Below, piece by piece: positions 25,980 through 34,874 of a stretch of DNA of 64,000 nucleotides. Source of the DNA: Candidatus Planktophila sp. Its GTDB lineage: Bacteria; Actinomycetota; Actinomycetes; Nanopelagicales; Nanopelagicaceae. Location: the NCBI GenBank assembly GCA_021741905.1, contig JAIOWZ010000001.1, forward strand, positions 78,244-142,243, written 5' to 3'. Both the position numbers and the translations under genes were made by a program. The notes under the pieces are model-generated. The model was not told the DNA's origin. It ran no database searches and saw only the letters and a list, made by a program, of their open reading frames with translations. Each line of letters starts with the position of its first letter. Positions within the stretch are counted from its first letter, which is position 1.

Positions 25980-27221
25980 ATGAAGTCATGGAACGAAGTT
26001 GCCCTCCCGCCTCACGAGTTTTCCTTCGTATTTCCTACTCTGCAGCTAACGAACTCAGCATCTGGAACAAAAGAATCGCTATCACATAAACCCTTGTATC
26101 GCATGTATGTCTGCGGTATCACGCCATATGATGCAACGCATCTTGGTCACGCTGCGACATATCTTACATTTGACCTGATTAATAGATTCTTATGCGCAAG
26201 TGGATCTGAGGTTCGTTACGTTCAAAACATAACTGATATTGATGACCCTTTATTAGAGCGTGCCAACCGAGACGGGATCGACTGGGCTCAATTGGCACAT
26301 CAACAAATCGAACTTTTCCGAAGTGACATGGTCAATTTGCGGGTGATTCCTCCAACCGCTTACATCGGTGCTGTTGAGGCTATTCCCCTTGTTTCCGCCG
26401 CTATTGAACAACTTTCAGCGAAGGACAGCATCTATCCGGTTGATCAGGATTTGTATTTCAAAGTTCACAAGGACGCCCATTTTGGTACTCGCTCTCATCT
26501 GTCTCAGGATGAAATGCTCACAATTTTTTCTGAACGTGGGGGAGATCCAACTCGGATCGGAAAGAAAGATCCTCTCGACTGCTTAGTGTGGATGTCTCAG
26601 CGACCAAATGAACCTGGCTGGAATTCACCATTTGGTATTGGTCGGCCCGGTTGGCACATCGAATGCACCGCAATTGCTATTAAGTATCTACAACCAGACG
26701 GTAATGAACCTTCCCTGATTGATATTCAGGGTGGGGGATCGGATCTAATTTTTCCTCATCATGAGATGTGCGCGGCACAAGCGCAGATTCTTTCTGGAAA
26801 GCCATTGGCAAGTACATATGTTCACGCCGGGATGATCGGTCTTGATGGTGAAAAAATGAGCAAAAGTAAAGGCAATTTAGTATTTGTATCCAAATTGGTC
26901 TCAGCTGGCACAGATCCAATGGCTATTCGTTGGGCACTCATGAAGAGTCATTACCGAACTGATCGAATGTGGACGGATGATTTATTGGTCGAGGCTGAGG
27001 CCGAGATAATTGGGCTGCGTTCAGTTCTGAGAAGTCAAAAAGGAGCGACCACTCAAGATCTTATTCGGCAGATTGTGGGGTTTCTTGCTGATGACTTGGA
27101 TACTCCAGCGATCATTCAAGGTATTAATACTTGGGTCGCTCACTCGCATTCTGGGGCAGAGGGCGGAGAAGTTAAATCGCTAGAAACTGTTTTGGACTGC
27201 TTACTCGGAATAAAACTTTAA
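25980..27221 (+). CDS. mshC: Cysteine:1D-myo-inosityl-2-amino-2-deoxyglucopyranoside ligase
   Basis: Joins cysteine to GlcN-Ins in mycothiol synthesis. The 413-residue protein is a cysteinyl-tRNA synthetase relative: 'YVCGITPYDATHLGHAATYL' (HIGH-like, with the zinc cysteine), 'GWHIECTAIAIKYL', 'FPHHEMCAAQ', and 'EKMSKSKGN'. MshC is told from CysS by the 'ITPYDATHLGHA' form, the short C terminus without an anticodon-binding domain, and its neighbours. It shows that the host makes mycothiol, an actinobacterial thiol. The stop overlaps the convergent PAC2 gene by four bases. Confidence 0.93.
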   Translation: MKSWNEVALPPHEFSFVFPTLQLTNSASGTKESLSHKPLYRMYVCGITPYDATHLGHAATYLTFDLINRFLCASGSEVRYVQNITDIDDPLLERANRDGIDWAQLAHQQIELFRSDMVNLRVIPPTAYIGAVEAIPLVSAAIEQLSAKDSIYPVDQDLYFKVHKDAHFGTRSHLSQDEMLTIFSERGGDPTRIGKKDPLDCLVWMSQRPNEPGWNSPFGIGRPGWHIECTAIAIKYLQPDGNEPSLIDIQGGGSDLIFPHHEMCAAQAQILSGKPLASTYVHAGMIGLDGEKMSKSKGNLVFVSKLVSAGTDPMAIRWALMKSHYRTDRMWTDDLLVEAEAEIIGLRSVLRSQKGATTQDLIRQIVGFLADDLDTPAIIQGINTWVAHSHSGAEGGEVKSLETVLDCLLGIKL

Positions 27222-28081
27222 TTCTCGCTTTGTCTTCGCAGATATCTTTCGAATTCCTTTGCGATTAATTCTCCCGAAATATCCGGAAGCTCAGCAGCAT
27301 CTTTGCTCTCTTCCAACGCCTTAACGTAATCGGCAACATCGCTATCTTCTGCAGCTAATTCATCAACGGACTTTTCCCATTCATCTGAATCGGCTTGTAG
27401 AGATCCCAGTGGAATTGAAATGTCCAAGAAATCTTCCAGTGAATTTATAAGTGCTAAAGATGCCTTAGGTGATGGTGAATTTGAGGCATAGTGCGGAACG
27501 GCAGCCCACAAAGAAATTGCATCTATCCCACGCCTCATACATCCGTCTTGGATAATTCCTATGATTCCCGTTGATCCTTCATACTTTGATACTGATACGC
27601 CTAGCCGATCTGCGATGTTTGGATGCGCAGCCGTGCTCGTTACCGTAATCGGGCGCGTGTGTGGAGAGTCAGCAAGCAATGAGCCAAGAGTCACCACAAG
27701 AGATACCTCAAGATCATCGGCTAAATCCAAGAGTTCAGAGGTAAAGCTCTTCCATCGCATTGATGGTTCAACACCTGTGACAATAACCAGATCGCGTTTC
27801 ATCAAGGGGACTACAAGACCGAAGACCTGCGTTCCTGGCCAGGTGATACTTCTCATTGATGAATCATCAACTGACACTTGTGGTCTATTGACTTGAAAAT
27901 CGTAGAATTCTTCCGCTTCCACATCAGCGATCAAGAGTGGCACAACATCATCTTGTTTTTCTCGCCAAGCCGATAACAAGTGCTCCACAGCACCTGATGC
28001 ACCTTCGGCGGCATCATTCCAGCCAGCAAAGGCAAGGATCATTACTGGATCGCGCAGTAGCGGTATGTTATGAATCTCCAC
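27218..28081 (-). CDS. PAC2 family protein
   Basis: 287 residues starting at GTG. 'ILAFAGWNDAAEGASGAVEH' is the family N terminus, with 'DLVIVTGVEPSMRWKSFTSE' and 'TLGSLLADSPHTRP' in the middle; the C terminus is acidic. The family is named for proteasome assembly chaperone 2 but in bacteria its function is unknown. It stays next to mshC and metH in actinobacteria. TAAGGT seven bases before the GTG suggests a leaderless transcript. Confidence 0.86.
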   Translation of the reverse strand: MEIHNIPLLRDPVMILAFAGWNDAAEGASGAVEHLLSAWREKQDDVVPLLIADVEAEEFYDFQVNRPQVSVDDSSMRSITWPGTQVFGLVVPLMKRDLVIVTGVEPSMRWKSFTSELLDLADDLEVSLVVTLGSLLADSPHTRPITVTSTAAHPNIADRLGVSVSKYEGSTGIIGIIQDGCMRRGIDAISLWAAVPHYASNSPSPKASLALINSLEDFLDISIPLGSLQADSDEWEKSVDELAAEDSDVADYVKALEESKDAAELPDISGELIAKEFERYLRRQSEN

Positions 28082-28088
28082 GAATGTA

Positions 28089-28098
28089 ACCTTAGGGT
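28089..28098. promoter_or_regulatory. Divergent promoter region between PAC2 and metH
   Basis: On the minus strand TAAGGT (28094-28089) is seven bases before the PAC2 GTG. On the plus strand TAGGGT (28093-28098) is 12 bases before the metH ATG. They share TA at 28093-28094. A direct repeat GTAACCTT at 28086-28093 and 28097-28104, one helical turn apart, overlaps both. Confidence 0.5.
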
Positions 28099-28110
28099 AA
28101 CCTTCGTCAG

Positions 28111-31100
28111 ATGAACACGCCGACTAAAGCTGATGGATTGCTGCGGCGCACCCTGTCTGAGCGGGTAGTAATCGCCGATGGGGCCATGGGCACCATGCTT
28201 CAAGCCGCTAACCCCTCTCTTGCAGACTTCGAGAATCACGAGGGTTGTAACGAAATCCTCAATGTAAGTCGCCCAGACATCGTTCGTTCAGTACACGATG
28301 AGTACCTCTCTGCAGGTGTGGACGCGATCGAAACTAATACCTTCGGTGCGAATTGGTCCAACTTGGCTGACTATGGAATTGAAGATCGAATTTATGAGTT
28401 GGCATTTGCCGGTGGCACAATCGCACGTCAAGCAGCCGATGCGTTTTCTACTCCTGACAAACCACGATTTGTGCTCGGTTCATTGGGACCCGGGACGAAA
28501 TTACCAAGTCTTGGTCATACAACTTATGAAAATCTGAAAGTTGCTTACTACACCGCTGCAAAAGGTTTAGCTGATTCTGGTTGTGACGCGCTACTTGTTG
28601 AAACATCCCAAGATCTTTTGCAGGTCAAGGCTGCAGTCAATGGTTGTCGACAAGCGATCCTCGAAGCTGCACACGACATCGTGCTGATCGCTCAGGTGAC
28701 AGTTGAAACCACGGGAACGATGTTGATGGGTTCTGAAATCGGGGCAGCACTCAACGCACTTGAACCAATGGGAGTAGATCTCATAGGTTTGAACTGTGCA
28801 ACTGGACCTGCTGAGATGTCCGAGCACCTTCGTTATTTGAGTAAGAATGCCAAGATTGCGATTTCTGTAATGCCAAATGCTGGATTGCCACAGCTCGGCC
28901 CGAATGGTGCGACATATCCTTTACTGCCAGATGAATTAGCTTCGGCTTTGGATGGTTTCGTGGGTGATTATGGAATTTCATTGGTTGGTGGATGTTGCGG
29001 CACCACTCCTGCACATATGGCAGCGGTAGTTTCAATGCTAAGCAAGAGACAGATTGTTTCTCGCATGCCAGCACTTGATCCAGGTGCTTCTTCACTTTAT
29101 CAATATGTGCCGTTTCGTCAGGACAAAACCTATCTAGCAATCGGAGAACGGACTAATGCAAACGGTTCACGAGCTTTTCGTGATGCGCTACTAGCTGAAG
29201 ATTGGGAGAAGTGCGTAGAGATTGCACGCGACCAAATTCGAGATGGTGCGCATATGTTGGACCTATCTGTGGATTATGTGGGTCGTGACGGCGCAGTCGA
29301 CATGAGTCAAATAGCATCACGATTTGCAACGGCCAGCACATTACCAATCGTCTTAGACTCAACAGAGCCGAATGTTTTAAAGGCGGGCTTAGAGCATCTT
29401 GGTGGTCGTTGTGTTATCAACTCCGTAAATTATGAAGATGGAGATGGACCTACTTCAAGATTTGCGAAGATAATGCCTTTGGTAAAAGAGCATGGGGCAA
29501 GTGTTGTTGCCTTAACGATTGATGAAGAAGGCCAGGCACGAGATGCTGAATGGAAGTTACGTATTGCCCATCGTTTGATTAATGATTTACATGACAACTG
29601 GGGTATGAATATTGGCGATATTTTGATCGACTGCCTCACATTCCCAATCGCAACGGGACAAGAGGAAACGCGTAAAGATGGAATTGAAACTATTGAAGCG
29701 ATAAAGCGCTTGAAAGTTGAATTCCCCGAGGTTCAAACCACGCTAGGGGTCAGTAATGTGTCTTTCGGATTAAATCCGGCTGCACGTGTTGTCCTCAACT
29801 CTGTTTTCTTGCATGAATGTGTGCAAGCCGGACTGGACTCTGCAATCGTTCATCCTTCTAAGATCACGCCGATGGCGCGAATCAATGAGAGACAAAAGCA
29901 GGTTGCTTTAGATCTTGTTTATGATCGTAGGGTATTTGATGGCGATGAATGTACTTACGATCCACTTCAAGAATTCCTGCAGATGTTTGATGGCGTTGAA
30001 CTCGCCACCAGCAAGAACGCACGCGCTGAGGCACTGGCTGCACTGCCGTTATTTGATCGTTTACAACGTCGCATTATTGATGGCGAGAAGGTTGGCCTTG
30101 AAGATGATCTCAAAGCTGCCATGGCCCAAGGCACGCCACCACTGGAGGTTATTAACTCTCACTTGCTAGAGGGAATGAAGGAAGTCGGAGAACTCTTCGG
30201 TAGGGGCGAGATGCAGCTTCCCTTTGTACTTCAAAGTGCCGAAGTGATGAAGACTGCTGTGGCGATGCTCGAACCATTCATGGAAAAGACTGGCGACGAT
30301 GGTCGCGGAACCATGCTCTTGGCTACGGTACGAGGAGATGTACACGACATTGGGAAAAATCTTGTGGATATTATTTTGACTAACAACGGATATCGCGTAG
30401 TAAACATTGGTATTAAACAGACCATTAATCAAATTATTGATGGAGCAACAGAGAGTAATGCTGATGCGATAGGCATGAGTGGTTTGCTTGTTAAATCCAC
30501 CGTCATCATGAAAGAAAATCTTGAGGAGTTAACAGCACGCGGTTTGGATCAGCGATGGCCAATTGTTTTGGGTGGAGCAGCTTTGACACGTGCTTACGTT
30601 GAACAGGATCTTGCCGCAATGTTCCCGGGTGAAGTGCGCTACGCCCGAGATGCATTTGAAGGTCTGCGTCTGATGGATGCGATCATGGCTGTTAAACGTG
30701 GTGATGAAGGTGCTGCCTTGCCTGCGCTTCGAGAACGCCGAGTGGCAAACACACGAATCAAGACCGAGGAAGTTCCTATTGATAACCGTCGTAGTGATGT
30801 CACTTCCGATAATTCAATTCCTAATCCACCATTTTTTGGCTCACGCGTTATTAAGGGTATTCAACTGTCGGATTACGCAGGGATGCTTGATGAGAGAGCG
30901 CTTTTTGTTGGGCAGTGGGGACTTAAAGGAAATCGCGGTGAGTATGAAACCATGGTGGAGACAGAAGGACGCCCACGCTTGCGTGCTCTCATCAACGAAG
31001 TGCAATCTAAGGGTTGGTTAAACGCCGCAGTTGTTTATGGCTATTTCCCCTGCTATAGCGAGGGGAATGACTTGGTGATTTTGCATCACGAAGGCGAGAA

Positions 31101-31611
31101 CAATGGCAAAGAGAGAACGCGTTTTTCTTTCCCACGTCAAAGTCGTGATCGACGGTTGTGTATCAGTGACTTTTTCGCATCCAAGGAGTCAGGTAAAACA
31201 GATGTAGTTGCTTTCCATGTCGTGACGATGGGCTCGACGGTCAGCGAAGCTTCCGCAAAGTTATTCGCGGACAATAACTATCGTGAGTATTTGGAACTTC
31301 ATGGATTGTCTGTGCAACTAACCGAGGCTCTTGCCGAACATTGGCACGCTCGTATGAGAGAAGAGTTGCAAGTAAAATCTGAGGACTCATCTGATCTGCA
31401 AGGAATCTTAGATCAGGGTTACCGCGGTTCACGATACTCATTTGGCTATCCAGCTTGTCCAGATCTTGAGCAGCAGGTTCAGTTATGCGAGTTGTTAGAT
31501 CCCGGTCGTATCGGTGTTGAATTGTCTGAAGAGTTTCAGTTACACCCAGAGCAATCTACATCTGCAATCATCGTTCACCATCCTGAAGCAAAATATTTCA
31601 ATGCCAATTAA
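28111..31611 (+). CDS. metH: Cobalamin-dependent methionine synthase
   Basis: Transfers methyl from methyltetrahydrofolate via cobalamin to homocysteine. All four modules are present in 1166 residues: homocysteine domain (zinc cysteines in 'GLNCA' near 230 and 'GGCCGTTPAHM' near 293), pterin domain from about 340 ('AIGERTNANGSRAFRDALLA'), cobalamin domain ('RGDVHDIGKNLVDIIL', with the lower ligand histidine), and the SAM-dependent reactivation domain (from 'ALFVGQWGLKGNRGEYETM'). With MetK and the glycine cleavage genes it forms the one-carbon cycle in this window. It implies a need for B12. Confidence 0.96.
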   Translation: MNTPTKADGLLRRTLSERVVIADGAMGTMLQAANPSLADFENHEGCNEILNVSRPDIVRSVHDEYLSAGVDAIETNTFGANWSNLADYGIEDRIYELAFAGGTIARQAADAFSTPDKPRFVLGSLGPGTKLPSLGHTTYENLKVAYYTAAKGLADSGCDALLVETSQDLLQVKAAVNGCRQAILEAAHDIVLIAQVTVETTGTMLMGSEIGAALNALEPMGVDLIGLNCATGPAEMSEHLRYLSKNAKIAISVMPNAGLPQLGPNGATYPLLPDELASALDGFVGDYGISLVGGCCGTTPAHMAAVVSMLSKRQIVSRMPALDPGASSLYQYVPFRQDKTYLAIGERTNANGSRAFRDALLAEDWEKCVEIARDQIRDGAHMLDLSVDYVGRDGAVDMSQIASRFATASTLPIVLDSTEPNVLKAGLEHLGGRCVINSVNYEDGDGPTSRFAKIMPLVKEHGASVVALTIDEEGQARDAEWKLRIAHRLINDLHDNWGMNIGDILIDCLTFPIATGQEETRKDGIETIEAIKRLKVEFPEVQTTLGVSNVSFGLNPAARVVLNSVFLHECVQAGLDSAIVHPSKITPMARINERQKQVALDLVYDRRVFDGDECTYDPLQEFLQMFDGVELATSKNARAEALAALPLFDRLQRRIIDGEKVGLEDDLKAAMAQGTPPLEVINSHLLEGMKEVGELFGRGEMQLPFVLQSAEVMKTAVAMLEPFMEKTGDDGRGTMLLATVRGDVHDIGKNLVDIILTNNGYRVVNIGIKQTINQIIDGATESNADAIGMSGLLVKSTVIMKENLEELTARGLDQRWPIVLGGAALTRAYVEQDLAAMFPGEVRYARDAFEGLRLMDAIMAVKRGDEGAALPALRERRVANTRIKTEEVPIDNRRSDVTSDNSIPNPPFFGSRVIKGIQLSDYAGMLDERALFVGQWGLKGNRGEYETMVETEGRPRLRALINEVQSKGWLNAAVVYGYFPCYSEGNDLVILHHEGENNGKERTRFSFPRQSRDRRLCISDFFASKESGKTDVVAFHVVTMGSTVSEASAKLFADNNYREYLELHGLSVQLTEALAEHWHARMREELQVKSEDSSDLQGILDQGYRGSRYSFGYPACPDLEQQVQLCELLDPGRIGVELSEEFQLHPEQSTSAIIVHHPEAKYFNAN

Positions 31612-31616
31612 TATCG

Positions 31617-32288
31617 ATGAGTAATTTCTTCGAAGCGGTTTTTTTCGATATGGATGGCCTCATGGTGGACTCTGAACCAGAATGGCTTAAGTCTGAAACA
31701 GAAGTGACAGCAGTTTTTGGATATTCCTGGTTAGAAGAAGATCAGGTGGCATGCCTGGGTGGACCACTTACTAAGGTGGGTCAGTACATGTTCGACAAAT
31801 GCGGACAACAACAGTCACCACAATTTTTCACGCAGACCCTTATAGACACACAGGTAGCAAGAATGCGTGGAAATACACCAACAATGCCAGGGGCAATTGA
31901 GTTAGTCCGCGAACTACAGTTGCACGGAGTCAAGACAGCGCTAGTTTCGGCAAGTCCAAGAAATATTGTCGATGCGGTTCTTGATAATTTGGGACATGAT
32001 TTATTTCCCTTTTCAATCAGCTCAGATGATGTGGGGGTGACCAAGCCAGATCCGGAATGCTATTTGAAAGCTGCAACTATGAGTGGATCAGAGATTTCTA
32101 AGTGTTTAGTATTTGAAGACTCGATCACGGGTATTACAGCAGCAAAAGCGAGTGGTGCATACCTCATCGCGGTTCCGCATTTAGTTTCCGTTACTGAGTC
32201 ATTACGAGTTCGTGTCATAAAATCTTTGGAGCAATTGTCCTATTCGAAGTTAAGCCAGCTCAAGAGTGACTTCTCTGCCGCAATTTAA
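31617..32288 (+). CDS. HAD family hydrolase (beta-phosphoglucomutase-like)
   Basis: 223 residues. Motif I 'VFFDMDGLMVDSEPEW', motif II 'TALVSASPRN', motif III/IV 'GVTKPDPECYLKAA' and 'CLVFEDSITGITAAKASG'. The 'DMDGLMVDSEP' form fits subfamily IA sugar-phosphate phosphatases or phosphomutases; the substrate is open. Five bases after metH and probably co-transcribed. Its stop overlaps the convergent RecB-like gene by four bases. Confidence 0.87.
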   Translation: MSNFFEAVFFDMDGLMVDSEPEWLKSETEVTAVFGYSWLEEDQVACLGGPLTKVGQYMFDKCGQQQSPQFFTQTLIDTQVARMRGNTPTMPGAIELVRELQLHGVKTALVSASPRNIVDAVLDNLGHDLFPFSISSDDVGVTKPDPECYLKAATMSGSEISKCLVFEDSITGITAAKASGAYLIAVPHLVSVTESLRVRVIKSLEQLSYSKLSQLKSDFSAAI

Positions 32289-33049
32289 CTGTTATGTGCA
32301 GGGCAGATATTTTTGAAGTAGCACCAATCACATAGACGTGATGGTTTTGCTGGCCAATACTCTTTTTCAATCGAAATAAAAATATCGTTTGCAACTCGGC
32401 GTAATACCTTTTCAGTAGATTCTAGTTCGGCCATAGTTGGATTGCTCTTGACTAATTTCCCGTCGCCGAGGTAAATCAGTTGTAACAAGCGGGGGAGTAC
32501 TCCAATATTTTTCCAATACAACAACGCATAGACACGAAGCTGAAACAACGCCTTCTCTTCCAAACCAGGTCTTGGAGATTTCCCTGTCTTGTAATCGACG
32601 ATTCTGACTTCGCCGGTGGGTGCAACATCTAAGCGATCTACATATCCGTGCAAGTAAATATTCGAATCGAAATCATTTTCCAAATGCATCTCACGATGTG
32701 TTGCTTCAAAGGTCGTTGGATTTTCTAAGGAGAAGTAACTCTTCAACAAGGCCGAAGCTCGATCAAGCCACTCTTTTTCATTGGTTACCATCCCGACCAG
32801 TGCTGGTTTGTCGGCTAATTGCGCGCTCCAACGTGATGGCAATAATTCGACTGCTGATTCAATTGTCCGCCCAACGGCTGGAATTTCGAATAAATCTTGC
32901 AGGACCGTATGTACTAAGGTGCCGCGTTCAGCATCTAATGAAGGCGGTTCAGGCAACTTATCTATCTTGCGGTACTTATATTGCTGGGGACAGTTCTCAT
33001 ACTCGCTTACAGCGCTAGGGGATAGACGCAAAGACTGTTCGTTACTCAC
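32285..33049 (-). CDS. RecB/Cas4-like PD-(D/E)XK nuclease with Fe-S cysteines
   Basis: 254 residues from a GTG at 33049. The nuclease core shows 'EVRIVDYKTGKSPRPGLEEK' (D-x-K). One cysteine near the N terminus ('SEYENCPQQYKYR') and three at the C terminus ('CDWCYFKNICPAH') form the pattern that holds a [4Fe-4S] cluster in AddB and Cas4. No helicase is attached and no cas genes are near. It is divergent from trmI, as in mycobacteria (Rv2119). The GTG is seven bases after TATCTT; a longer frame to 33142 would overlap trmI. Role probably in DNA repair. Confidence 0.85.
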   Translation of the reverse strand: MSNEQSLRLSPSAVSEYENCPQQYKYRKIDKLPEPPSLDAERGTLVHTVLQDLFEIPAVGRTIESAVELLPSRWSAQLADKPALVGMVTNEKEWLDRASALLKSYFSLENPTTFEATHREMHLENDFDSNIYLHGYVDRLDVAPTGEVRIVDYKTGKSPRPGLEEKALFQLRVYALLYWKNIGVLPRLLQLIYLGDGKLVKSNPTMAELESTEKVLRRVANDIFISIEKEYWPAKPSRLCDWCYFKNICPAHNS

Positions 33050-33056
33050 CTGGCTG

Positions 33057-33062
33057 AAGATA
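33057..33062 (-). promoter_or_regulatory. -10 element of a probable leaderless promoter for the RecB-like nuclease
   Basis: Minus strand TATCTT followed by seven bases and the GTG start at 33049. Confidence 0.55.
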
Positions 33063-33088
33063 CTCGTACTTGCGCTATTAATTTCGCC

Positions 33089-33094
33089 TAAGAT
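33089..33094 (+). promoter_or_regulatory. -10 element of a probable leaderless promoter for trmI
   Basis: TAAGAT followed by GCTCCC and the GTG start at 33101. No ribosome binding site is seen. Confidence 0.6.
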
Positions 33095-33100
33095 GCTCCC

Positions 33101-33952
33101 GTGTCTAATCTTGGGTATTTTGGAGCCGGTGATCGTGTTCAATTAACCGATCCCAAAGGCAAGCTCTACAGCTTTACGATTACGCCTGGAAAAGAGTGGC
33201 ACACCCACAAGGGTTGGATAACTCATGATGACCTGATTGGCATGCCTGAGGGTTCAGTGGTCAGTACAACCGCTGGTTTAAAATTCACCGCATTTAAACC
33301 ATTGCTTGCAGATTACGTTTTAACAATGCCGCGCGGTGCAACAATTGTGTATCCAAAGGATGCAGCGATGATTATTGGTGTTGCAGACATTTATGCAGGG
33401 GCTCGAGTTTTGGAAGCTGGGGTTGGTAGTGGCGCATTAACGATTTCGTTATTGCGAGCCACCGGTCCCACAGGCAAGGTGCACTCGGTAGAGCGACGCG
33501 CAGACTTTGCGGACAACGCTCGCTCAAATGTTGATGCATATTTCGAAGGTCGACTCGACAACTGGAGTTTGGTTGTTGGAGATCTGCAAGATCAGGATTT
33601 TAATTCTGAATATGATCGTGTTGTCCTGGACATGTTGGCACCCTGGGAGTGCGTGGACATCGCCGCAAGGGCACTGCGCCCAGGTGGAGTTTTCTTAGCC
33701 TATGTCGCTACCACTACTCAATTATCTGCCACCGCTGAAGCGCTTAAAGAAGATGGACGATTCACCGAACCTGAAAGCTCAGAAACTCTTGTTCGTGGTT
33801 GGCATCACGAAGGTTTGGCAGTTCGGCCACAACAAAGAATGATCGGCCACACCGGATTTCTGATTCAAAGTCGTCGTATGGCACCAGGTGTTGAAGTTCT
33901 TGCTCGTCGCAGACGTCCAGCGAAAGGCGCATACGGTGTCTCGGAAGATTGA
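33101..33952 (+). CDS. trmI: tRNA (adenine-58-N1)-methyltransferase
   Basis: Methylates A58 (and possibly A57) in the tRNA T-loop with SAM. The 283-residue protein has an N-terminal beta domain ('FGAGDRVQLTDPKGKLYSFT') and a Rossmann domain with 'VLEAGVGSGALTISLLRATG', 'VHSVERRADFADNARSN' and 'VVLDMLAPWE'. Starts with GTG. In other actinobacteria the gene after trmI is the proteasome ATPase; here pafB follows with a 17-base overlap and no remnant. Confidence 0.93.
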   Translation: MSNLGYFGAGDRVQLTDPKGKLYSFTITPGKEWHTHKGWITHDDLIGMPEGSVVSTTAGLKFTAFKPLLADYVLTMPRGATIVYPKDAAMIIGVADIYAGARVLEAGVGSGALTISLLRATGPTGKVHSVERRADFADNARSNVDAYFEGRLDNWSLVVGDLQDQDFNSEYDRVVLDMLAPWECVDIAARALRPGGVFLAYVATTTQLSATAEALKEDGRFTEPESSETLVRGWHHEGLAVRPQQRMIGHTGFLIQSRRMAPGVEVLARRRRPAKGAYGVSED

Positions 33953-34874
33953 GCGGTTAATTAACCTAACTATCGCTCTACTTGCCACGCAACGATATCT
34001 GACAAAGTCTGAAATCTTTAGGACAGTTGATGGATATGAAGGCAGTGCCGAAGCAAAAGAGCGGATGTTTGAGCGAGATAAGGATGATTTAAGAACTCTA
34101 GGCATAACGATTGATGTGGGAAGTTTCGATCCCATTTTTAATGATGAAGCTGGTTACCGCATACGATCTGAAAATTATCAACTAGATTTAGGACAAATCA
34201 CACCCACTGAAATTTCGCTACTGTCTCTAGCTGCAGATGCTTGGCAAGGTGCAGCTTTTGCAGATGCCGCCCAGAGTGCAATCCTAAAACTTAGCTCGAT
34301 CGGAGTTCCGGCCGACCCGATCGACATTCCAGGTTTGTCGCCTAAACTTTCAAACAGCTCTGCAGACTTGGAAATTGTAACCGCAGCGATCGCCAGCTCA
34401 GATTTTTTAATCTTTGATTACCTTGCAACTAATTTGGAGTTACAGGAGCGAACGATAATTCCATTTTCCTTATCCAACAGAACGGGGTTTTGGTATGTGT
34501 CCGGAGTTGATCAGGAAATTCAGGAGGTACGCACATTTAGATTAGACAGGGTGCAGGGCGAGATAAAGCTCAACAAGAATAAGGACCCGTTTGAATTTCC
34601 TGCCTCCTTCGAATTAAGCGAAGCAGATACGGCAGTAATCCACAGATCTGCCGTCATTGATGTTCGCAAAGGTAAGGGTTATGCGCTACGCAGGCTTGCA
34701 ATCTCAGTTAAAGATCTAGGGGAGTGGGATCAGATTAAGGTCCCTATCCACTCCTTGGAAACACTTGGGGCCGAAATTCTCTGGCATGGTGACGATGTTT
34801 TTGTCCATGAGCCCTCTGATCTTCGTGAATACATTGTTAAGCAACTGCATGCATTAGTGAGTAACCATGAGTAA
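33936..34874 (+). CDS. pafB: WYL-domain transcriptional activator PafB
   Basis: 312 residues from a GTG at 33936 preceded by GAAAGG. An N-terminal winged helix ('RKIERLINLTIALLATQRYL') is followed by a WYL domain ('LIFDYLATNLELQERTIIPF') and a C-terminal WCX extension. PafB and PafC form a heterodimer that activates DNA-damage genes in mycobacteria independently of LexA. The name comes from the proteasome accessory factor locus, but the function does not need the proteasome. It overlaps trmI by 17 bases and pafC by 8. Confidence 0.9.
   Translation: MSRKIERLINLTIALLATQRYLTKSEIFRTVDGYEGSAEAKERMFERDKDDLRTLGITIDVGSFDPIFNDEAGYRIRSENYQLDLGQITPTEISLLSLAADAWQGAAFADAAQSAILKLSSIGVPADPIDIPGLSPKLSNSSADLEIVTAAIASSDFLIFDYLATNLELQERTIIPFSLSNRTGFWYVSGVDQEIQEVRTFRLDRVQGEIKLNKNKDPFEFPASFELSEADTAVIHRSAVIDVRKGKGYALRRLAISVKDLGEWDQIKVPIHSLETLGAEILWHGDDVFVHEPSDLREYIVKQLHALVSNHE

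Noticed and set aside
33136..33142. Long form of the RecB-like nuclease starting at 33142
   Set aside because: It would overlap trmI head to head and add non-conserved sequence; the GTG at 33049 has a -10 at leaderless distance.
33930..33960. Hidden pup or other small proteasome gene between trmI and pafB
   Set aside because: The two genes overlap, so there is no room.
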